Positions 56,491 through 64,000 of a stretch of 64,000 nt of DNA are shown piece after piece. The position numbers and the translations under genes are program-made. Numbering within the stretch: position 1 is the first letter of the stretch; every line of letters starts with the position of its first letter. The DNA lies in assembly GCA_947179485.1 (NCBI GenBank), contig OX359245.1, forward strand, positions 47,789,067 through 47,853,066. Direction: 5' to 3'. The notes under the pieces are model-generated. The model ran no database searches. It saw nothing but the letters and a program-made list of their open reading frames with translations, and was not told the DNA's origin. The stretch is from Allacma fusca. Its lineage: Eukaryota; Arthropoda; Collembola; Symphypleona; Sminthuridae.

Positions 56491-59040
56491 TGAATGGTTA
56501 ATTCGAATCAACTACCACTTTGCTTATTGTGCACACCTTTGAATATTTGTACAGCTAATATGACCAGTCATCACCTTTTAACTACCACTTTAAGTAGAGT
56601 ATCAGAGTATCTTTGGGGTCCACCAAATGTATTTAATAGCCTTCAAGGTAATTTTTATATTCGTTCCTCATTTAGTTTAACTTTCTGGTATATTGTTTTT
56701 AGTGCATTGATGACTACTGGATTACCTAAATGTTACATATGGTCCCAGCACGAAAAAATACATTTAGTGGCGTCAAAACATTACCGTTTTAAAAAATCTC
56801 GGAACACGTAAAAGTCAACGGATTTTCTGCACAAAATGATCATTCCCTTCTAATTGTATATTTCGAAAGTCAAACTTCAATTTCAAAATTTTAGACAATT
56901 TATTTAGTAGCGTATATAAAAAAAATACCTGCAGAGCAAAAATATAGGTGCTAAAACGGTTTCCTTCAATTCTTTCAGAATTCGGATTTGTATTTGCATT
57001 TGAACTACAATTTTTGTAGAAGGGTAATCCCAAAGAGTAGTTTAAATATTGCTGAATGATTCGTAACGTTGATGTTAATCAAAAATTTCAAAATGTTTTC
57101 AAGCGAATTATGCGGGGATTCAAATAACAGACCAAAATTTTAACAATGTTTTAAGCAAAGAAAAATTCATCTGACATTGGTCCCCTCATGACAAATTTAT
57201 TTCTGCGAAGTTTCAAAAAATAACTTTTGGTGTTAAAAGTGGCTTAATTGCTTCACAAGGGACATGTATTTTTAATTTTAAACATTTGCTTAAACGAACG
57301 GAATTTTTTGGAATAGTTTCGTTAGTTCGTATTAGTTTGGTTTCCTGTGGCATGGTACTCTGTCCATTTATACATATGCACATGACGTCATATAAAATCA
57401 GTAACTCTTGTGTATTCTCTGTGTATACTCTTGTGTGTCACATATTTTAATGCCGTCATTTGTGACACTGTCCGTATTGTTACTGTTTTGCGCCGAAGCA
57501 ACCAATTAGAGCTGAAACCAATCTTAAAGCACATTTAGCACTTACAAAGACACATTTGAGGCGGGGTCGAATCTTTGAGTATAAAATACCATACTTTCCT
57601 TTTTGAATTGGAATTTAAAATAACATTTACACTAAAATTTTGACATTAAAATTGATCATTGTTAATTAAAAGTAGGGCTTATTTTTATAGTTTACTTTAT
57701 TAAATATTGAAAACTATAACAACCAGTAACCATTACTGAATAATTACTAGCTTTCTGTTTTAAGTCAAATTAGATGTGTCCCTAGCTTTTAAAATACGCC
57801 TTCATTTTGCGGGTGGTATAGAAAATAGCCTTAAGTTACGCTTAATGTTGTAAACGCCAACTATAGAAAATGATGAAGTGTGTTTTCAAAAAGAAGGAGT
57901 ATTTCAATGGAAAGTTATATTAAGTTATAATTTCAAGTACAGAACATTTTTGAAATAAAATAATTTAAAATATTTTAAATTCAATACCAAGACACTGCAG
58001 CGACAAATGTTAGGAAATTTTGAAACATCTCAAAATAAATCTGCTGGGAAAATGGAAATCTAAGTTGATTTTTTCAGTCACATTCTAAGATACTATTGGA
58101 ATATCTTAGATGGTTTCAATTAAAATTCATAGATCAATTTGGGGGATTTGATTTTTTCATTCGACGCGGAAAGCAAAACTGTACACTTTAAAGTTGAATT
58201 TTAAAAAAATCCCCAAAACACGAAAGCACAAATTTTCCATAATTACGCTGAAATATCTGAAAATTCGAAAAACAAACTTTATACAAGTAGTTATAGGGTC
58301 CAAACGATTGTTACGTTTTAGGGAGTAACTCACAATGCAATTAATTCTACCATTTTGTAAATATTTATCCATATTTGTACAAACGTTTTCACGGGACAAT
58401 TGGGTCAATTTTGGCGGTCATGTGGGGCATTGTTTAACTTGTTAAACAATCCCCATAGGTGAGTTTATCCCACAGCGCATCCCATTACATTTACGCTTGC
58501 ACAGCTCTCCCTAACTTGCTTTGTTACTCCCACTCTCCTGACTCAGCCAGGCTTTACAGAATGTATAATATTTCAGACAAAACATATCCAACGGCACTAT
58601 ACATCCATCTCCGCCTCTTTCCCCTCCCCCACAGATTTTTAAATAGAGAAGTTGTGCAAGTTTGACGGTTGCACCAAAATTTTAAACCCGAGCACAGTTC
58701 CGAAAACAGAGTTAACAATACCTCCACAATGCCAGCACTTCCTGAAAACGTTGTTGCACACTGTAAGCTGTTAGGAACCTTCCATAAAATAAGAGCTTTT
58801 GATTCAAACATGCTAGCAGTGGCGTCAAAGTCATAAATATTTGATACAATTTTAGCGTCAAATAAAATAATTAGGGAATTCTCTGGTGTATTACTATGCT
58901 GTAGACAGTGCCTGCAAATAAATTTTGAACATCAAAAATTTGAAAGTTATCTTTTAAATTATTTTTGGAACTAAATTGTAAAGCATAAATTGATCCTTTT
59001 CGTACGAAAACATAACACAAGATCTGCTTTACAAATCGGG
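56491..59040 (+). repeat. Dispersed repeat blocks
   Basis: Contains AAATACATTTAGTGGCGTCA (56757), a module shared with 30900 and 36950 (56930-57020), a module shared with 32900-33310 (58220-58640: GTTTTAGGGAGTAACTCA, CCAACGGCAC) and a CAGTGGCGTCAAAGTCATAA core at 58808. No gene is supported; the frames 56494-56811 and 58459-58811 are repeat sequence. Confidence 0.7.
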
Positions 59041-59220
59041 GCAACTTGACATTTGAACTTGATTTTAAGGTTCGAATCCAGTTCATGGTCATGTCTTTAT
59101 GACCATATTTGGCGTCAACATCATGATCAAATTCGGATCAAATATCTACAAAATCATGAATATGAACTTGACTTTTTATGGTCAAGTGTCAAATTCCTAT
59201 TCATCCCCTAGTTTAAATCT
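59040..59220. repeat. Short island of TGAACTTGAC/CATGATCAAATT words
   Basis: Iterated words (TTGAACTTGAT, CATGGTCATG, CATGATCAAATTCGGATCAAA, GGTCAAGTGTCAAATTC) on both strands over about 170 bp, interrupting the dispersed repeat after ACAAGATCTGCTTTA. It resembles the iterated-word MITEs, but clear ends are not visible. Confidence 0.4.
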
Positions 59221-59407
59221 TCACGTTTTTGCGTGAAATTACGAATCCGGTATTTCGGGATTTTCAAGGAGCAACCTGCTCCGTGCTGAATTATTACAAA
59301 CAAACTTTCTTTGTGTTCCAGCGGCCGTGTCCATTAAAGCGGCTGCTCTAAAATTTAAAAACATGCCAGATTTCACATTCCAGATTTTGTATTACTTTCA
59401 ACCTGTA

Positions 59408-59786
59408 ATTTGATTGTACAGTAAAACCATTATACAATATATACATTATTGTTGGTTTTTCCATCTATTCCGTGTCGTAGGTAGAATTTAAGTCTTTAAA
59501 ACCCGAGCTTGCTGCATATACAATGAAACCTTTCGTTATACAAGTATCTAAGTTTTCAAATATGAGTGTACGTGCATAAAGTCACAAATTTAAAATACAA
59601 TAAAGTTTGTTTAAAATGGAATCGCAAGGGAGATTGGATTTTTGTCCGGAATAAGCATTATTCCGTTATATAATTATTACGGACGTTATATGTCTATACA
59701 ACTACATTTGGTGGGGATGGACAAATGTGTCCGGTATAATGAGAATTCCGTTTTAAAGCGGCCGTTGTAAAGAGATTTCACTGTAG
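59408..59786. mobile_element. Possible pogo/Tigger-like MITE remnant
   Basis: The right end, read inverted, is TACAGTGAAATCTCTTTACA followed by ACGGCCGCTTTAAAACGGAA, the style of Tc1-mariner/pogo-family termini. A candidate left end TACAGTAAAACCATTATACA lies at 59418. Related words (AGCGGCCGTGTCC, AAAGCGGCTGCTCT) occur outside the left end near 59322, so borders are unsure. Confidence 0.35.
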
Positions 59787-61350
59787 ACGGGTTCCAGAAT
59801 TTGTTGATAGGTAACTGTTTTTAATAATTGATTTTCAATAAGATTGAGACAATAATTTGGACTTAAGAGACAAGATAGTTGTAATTCTGAAGAACCGTGA
59901 GAGTGTACTTAAATGCTTTAATGAAACAATGCATTGGATTTTATGTATAAAAAGTGTCATTGATTTATCAAAAGTAAAACATACTATCACATGGGCATAT
60001 CCGAACGTAGTCCTAAATTTTAAAATGTAAACTTTTGAAACAAAAAACGTTTTTACAATCTGTTCCGTATGCACCATTTATTACAACATATTTTTTCCTA
60101 TAACGATTATTCAACATGGGTAGTAATCATACAGAACTAGTTTTCCCTACTTTCCCCAGTCCAAAATGAATTCTATTAGGTTCATTTCAATTTTGTGGAT
60201 CATAGAGGTCCAAATGAAAATTTGAGGTTATATGAAACCTCAAAAGGATTGCGATAATACCTCGAGTTCAAAAATATGAAAATCATCGAGAAAAACAGAA
60301 AGCATTTTAAGGGTAATAAACCATAATTACTTCTATCGAACAGGAATATATAGGAAAGGGTAGTAGCGTAAGTACTTAATTTGGATACGGGGATGCGTAA
60401 CAAGTAGGACTCAGTCCAGGATATATAAACATATGTATAAACAAACAGACGTATAAAGTTCCTCTCAAGTATGTCTCATTATTTCTGCCTCTGTCTGGTC
60501 TACAATTCTCTCAACCCCTGTCTGCTGCTTCCTTCTTACTCTCCCGGCTACTTGTTATCTTGAATCACATTTAATAAACACTTAGAATACCTACGTATAT
60601 TTAAAGTGAGCTGAAATCTCGGAATATACATAAAATTCTTACTCGTATAAATGAACTTTACTGAGTTCACTTTAAACTAGAGAAAAATCCATCAGGTTAA
60701 GTTTTGAAAAAAGTACCAAATCACCGAACCTCAAAATTTCCTCAATTACGCTGAAACGTTTTTAAATTTAAAAAACAGACTTGATGCAAGTTGGGTCATA
60801 TTTGCATGGTACATTTTGGAGGTCATATGGGGCAACAATACCCAGAGGAAAGTTCTCACAACGCATCCCACTACTTTTACGCTTCTACAGTTCTCCCTAT
60901 CTTGCTTTGGTTCTCCCACACTTGTTTATCGAGTTTGCTGCATATAAAATGGAACCCGTCCGAATGCAGGTATATAATGTTTTAAATAAACCGTGTCGTT
61001 GTCATTTCCTTAAGCAGAATCATGTTCTAAAGGAACATGTTCCGTTGATTGTAAAAGCTAATTTAAATATATTTCAAGGTATACTTCCCTGGTACATTGA
61101 AGCGCTTTTGACAGCGAATTTTTGAATTCTGCCAAATAAACGCATTAGATTTAACAGGAACCCCGCAATGCGTACACCTTCGAATTATTTTTATTCATAT
61201 ATATGCATGTGCACATTCAACTCAGACAGAATCTGAAAATTATTGGGATTTCAATTTTTCTCAATCATACAAACATGCCTCTTTAAATTTGGTAAGTTTC
61301 TCTTACCAACACTTGAGTGTGGTATTTTATCCTAACGTCAAATTAATTAA
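59787..61350 (+). repeat. Gene-free stretch with dispersed repeat modules
   Basis: 60600-61250 contains modules shared with 32760-33180 and 33560-33760 (ATGAACTTTACTGAG, TTGATGCAAGTTGGG, CTTTTACGCTTCTACAG, TTTGCTGCATATAAAATGGA). 59790-60600 holds no gene that I can support; a pyrimidine-rich segment lies at 60470-60560. Confidence 0.55.
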
Positions 61351-61410
61351 TTGTCTTCACTTTCGTTTTACTGCTAGAGGGAGATTATTAATAAGTGCTG
61401 TCATTTAAAA

Positions 61411-61671
61411 TCTAACTTCATTAACGTATTTATTTTACAACAAAAACCCTCTTTTAAAAATATAAAGTGGGACCAAGTTTATTCCGTTGCTATAAACACA
61501 TCTAATGCTACAAAAGGAATAACTCACCCATCATGCAAGAAATTCTCTGGGCCATTTATAATTTCAAAAATGATTACAAATAATATTTGCAAATTAAAAT
61601 GCCATAAATCAATGAAAATTGTTGGTAGAGTTCAACCCTCACGCGTAAAGCCAGTTCACGCCCATCACTAA
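61411..61671 (+). pseudogene. Gypsy-like integrase C-terminal remnant
   Basis: An open plus-strand frame without a start codon encodes KWDQVYSVAI..., then KKFSGPFIISKM, NICKLKC and RVQPSRVKPVH, and stops at 61669-61671. The GPF.I...(N)..KL...(V)SR(V/L)KP order is the usual C-terminal end of LTR-retrotransposon integrases of the Ty3/gypsy group. The upstream catalytic core is absent, so this is a 5'-truncated relic. Confidence 0.5.
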
Positions 61672-62520
61672 CTCAGTAGGTAATATAGTGTGCGTGCTGT
61701 CGAAGAAGTAGGCGGCATTTGAGAACAAAATCTAGGAGTAAATGGAGCAAAGAGAGTGAATGAAAATGAATGAGTTGAACATGTGAGTTGTATAACTGGT
61801 AGCTGAAAAACGGTATAATTATATATTTATTCTAAATACTGTTACTGAATTTTATCTGGGCTATAATTGTGACAAATGGCGTGAAAATAGGCAAGAAATT
61901 TAATTTGCAGAGGGTAATGAAATGTATTAGTTTTTGCTTTGAACAAATGAATGGGGTGTAAATTTTATGGTAGTATCTGTGCATAATACAGGGTTATTTC
62001 TGCTTCGTCGATTCTTTATTTCTTTTTCGAGGAAGTGGTTTGCTCTGTCCTTATTATCAACGACCGATAACTATTGTGACTAGCATGAATGACTATTATG
62101 AATAGCTGTGAATAACTTGCCCCTTGCCGTAGTACGATTTGTTATAATGATATATTTGCAAACACAAAAAGAACGAAACGATAATGAAAATGAATTGCAA
62201 TGTTACTATATACCCAATTCAGTAGTAATATTACTCATCACCACTATAATCAGGAATCAACCATCTAACGATCGACATTGTTCTCTTTTATTGGGATGGT
62301 AACAATACCTTTGTTAGTTTTCTCAATATGAATCGATTTTCTGTGACGAATTTACAATTGGGGCGTAAAACCAATTAATGTATTAGAGAATAGTATTGTT
62401 ATCGTGATTATATTGGTACGTAAGAATTCAAAAATATTTTGGCTATATATTAAAATTGGGTTGTATTGTTGTAGTAAAAGCAGACAGTAAGGAGAGAAAT
62501 AAAGCTCTAATGAGAGGAGG
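61672..62520. other. No recognisable gene
   Basis: Sequence after the integrase-like stop, possibly the 3' part of the same retroelement (non-repetitive within the window, purine-rich near 61740-61790), but no LTR or primer/polypurine pair could be established. Confidence 0.3.
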
Positions 62521-63060
62521 TCACTACGCGCAGTAAGGAACAAACACTACTCGGAATGGGAAAAACGTTAAGCCGTCCAAGCTTCGTCGACAGTTATGCC
62601 GGTCTGCTGCAAACCACGCATCGATCCACGAACTTGTCAACGAGGACCATGAGTCCCAGGTAATAGTAGAGGCTGATAAGAAGAAGGAGGCTGAGCGTAA
62701 GATAGCTATGGATAAATTTGTTGCGTTTAAAAAGAAGCAATCTGAGGATAGGATCTTGGAGTAAAGAACCATGTACCACGTACATGTATCGAAGTAACTC
62801 AACCAAGTACTTCTACTTACGCCCTAATTCCATTAGAAGATCCTAGCCACACGATCGGCTAAGGCAAAGTATGCAAAACTAGATGCTCAAGTTCTTGAAA
62901 TCCCAAATGTGTTATTCATTTACAACGCAAAGCAACTACTCGAGGCTCTCAGTCATCCTGAAATCATAGTAATAACTAGAAAACGGGTGAATGACTACTT
63001 GCTAATCATTTACAAAAAAGAACATGGTCGGGTCAAAGATTTCAGTGCGTTCTCTGCGTA
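62521..63060 (+). pseudogene. Degraded unrecognised plus-strand coding region
   Basis: Two plus-strand open pieces: about 62590-62764, charged and helix-like (HELVNEDHES, EADKKKEAERKIAMDKF), and about 62850-63060 (AKYAKLDAQVLEIPNVLFIY to FSAFSA). The charged, coiled-coil-like first piece and the linker stops suggest a broken element protein; no family is recognised. The minus-strand frames over the same bases (62524-62806) are shadows. Confidence 0.3.
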
Positions 63061-63609
63061 GGTCTTTGGTACGAGCGAGTATGATGGGCGATTTAAATGG
63101 TGGAAACGAAATGGTAGTGTAGGATAGTTACCCCGTTTTAGCGTTAACTTTGGCAAGAATAACTATGCTTTACTTACTGTTAGGGTTAAGGCTATTATTA
63201 TTACTATTATTGTTATTTTCTACGAATTGTTGTTACTAATATTATGATTTAACGTGATTTCTATTGTAAATAAAACTATTGGCTAGATCCTGTGCGGCCA
63301 ATGATTTTGTTCAGCCATTAATAAAAAACGTTCGATTCTTATGTTAGTAGGACAGTCTTATTCTGCAGTCCGAGGCACTTGGGCTAGCAGTACAAGTACT
63401 GGCTTGGGGTGCCCAGTCAGAATAATATTATAAGTTGTTAATGTTCATACTACACCTAGATGCGAGAAATAGAAGAGTTTATTTATAGTAAATATTGTTC
63501 ATGGAGCCTTAAATCAGTCTTTACAGTACAATGCATTTGTATATCAAAAATGTAATGATCACACATACATACATGTCTACAGATATATTCCTGTGAAGAC
63601 CATAAAAAT
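63061..63609. other. No recognisable gene
   Basis: Includes an ATT/ATTATT-rich run (63190-63245) and an AATAAAAC signal near 63270 that could end the transcript of the preceding relic. Confidence 0.3.
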
Positions 63610-63927
63610 CTATTCATCCCAGCTGTCTACAAATCCACGCTGAATGTAACAGCATCCCTTGATTTGAAAATTTTGAAGTGCTATGAAAAACCACGCAAAA
63701 TTAAACATGGGATGATAATACGAGATAAAATGATCATGCAGTGCTGTACAATTTGCGAAAAGGTCGTCCTCTAAGTCGGAAATACTGAACACGGAAACAA
63801 CAATTACAAGAAATCTGTTGTTGCTAACTATAAACGTGAGACGAAATGCTACAGTTCCTACACAACATGATTGGACAGTACATAAAAGATATTTACTGAT
63901 TATGAGTGAGAGGAGCAATTGCCACAA
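63610..63927 (-). other. 105-codon hydrophobic minus-strand frame, uncertain
   Basis: Starts MWQLLLSLII and ends RGFVDSWDE. It has a hydrophobic N-terminus and middle (FIVSNNRFLVIVVSVF) and reasonable amino-acid balance. This might be a real exon near the window edge or a chance frame; no family, splice site or neighbour supports it. Confidence 0.2.
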
Positions 63928-64000
63928 GTTATCTGCAAATATTCAGGGGAAAGAATTTCATATCTGCCTGTGCTCGTTTGTACTCAGCTATATCCGAGCG

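Noticed and set aside
56494-56811. 105-codon frame
   Set aside because: Ends inside the dispersed repeat core (GTGGCGTCAAAAC) and is not open in other copies.
62524-62806. Minus-strand frames of 92 and 70 codons
   Set aside because: Antisense to a charged plus-strand coding-like piece; composition is what the antisense of Lys/Glu-rich codons gives.
1-64000. tRNA, rRNA or bacterial-type operon features
   Set aside because: No cloverleaf-capable B-box sequences or rRNA segments were noticed by eye; a covariance-model search would be needed to exclude tRNA-derived SINEs.

Overview
The window is AT-rich eukaryotic intergenic DNA, most probably from an arthropod. The reasons are spliceosomal introns of about 50-250 bp with GT...AG ends in several gene relics, eukaryotic transposase families (hAT, MULE, gypsy-like, non-LTR), a densovirus-like integrated parvovirus, and no bacterial operon structure, Shine-Dalgarno sites or tRNA/rRNA genes. 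The species cannot be named from sequence alone. No confident ordinary host gene is present; almost everything is mobile or decayed.

Layout. 1-3087: copies of a long noncoding dispersed repeat unit that recurs through the whole window and is marked by the GC-richer core GTGGCGTCAAA. 3088-13960: a 10.86-kb insertion into that repeat, bounded by inverted repeats of about 220 bp and an 8-bp target duplication with one mismatch. It carries a chromodomain plus C2H2 zinc-finger pseudogene, an unrecognised minus-strand gene relic, a hAT-type transposase broken by a 1.3-kb MITE, and, beside the right terminus, an intact two-exon gene for an 85-residue single-span membrane protein. 13961-15500: dispersed repeat. 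15507-19790: a 4.3-kb inverted duplication whose two arms carry the same gene exons, one arm interrupted by a hAT MITE. 19853-20345: C2H2 zinc-finger pseudogene. 20350-36990: dispersed repeat blocks with another hAT MITE at 31290-31887.

37010-39600: an endogenous densovirus-like element. Both inverted terminal repeats and their TATA boxes survive, with a plus-strand capsid fragment (phospholipase A2 region) and minus-strand NS3/NS1/NS2-like remnants; the interior has collapsed to about 2.5 kb. 39660-40756: MULE-type transposase pseudogene. 42013-44030: BED-finger hAT transposase pseudogene on the minus strand, with at least four introns. 44912-49436: nested elements (possible solo LTR, containing a hAT MITE, containing a non-LTR fragment; then GTGCGAG-rich islands; then a foldback element). 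49437-61350: more dispersed repeat, including a block paralogous to 33400-35500, and a fourth hAT MITE at 54804-55734. 61411-64000: a gypsy-like integrase C-terminus and unassigned degraded reading frames.

The most unusual theme is a set of short hAT-type elements, four with perfect 8-bp target duplications. In each, nearly the whole body is built of degenerate iterations of one family-specific word (TCGGAT, GAACTCG, TAATCATTAATTG or AAATAC/GTATTT), which also forms its ends. Paralogous empty sites elsewhere in the window support two of these insertions directly.
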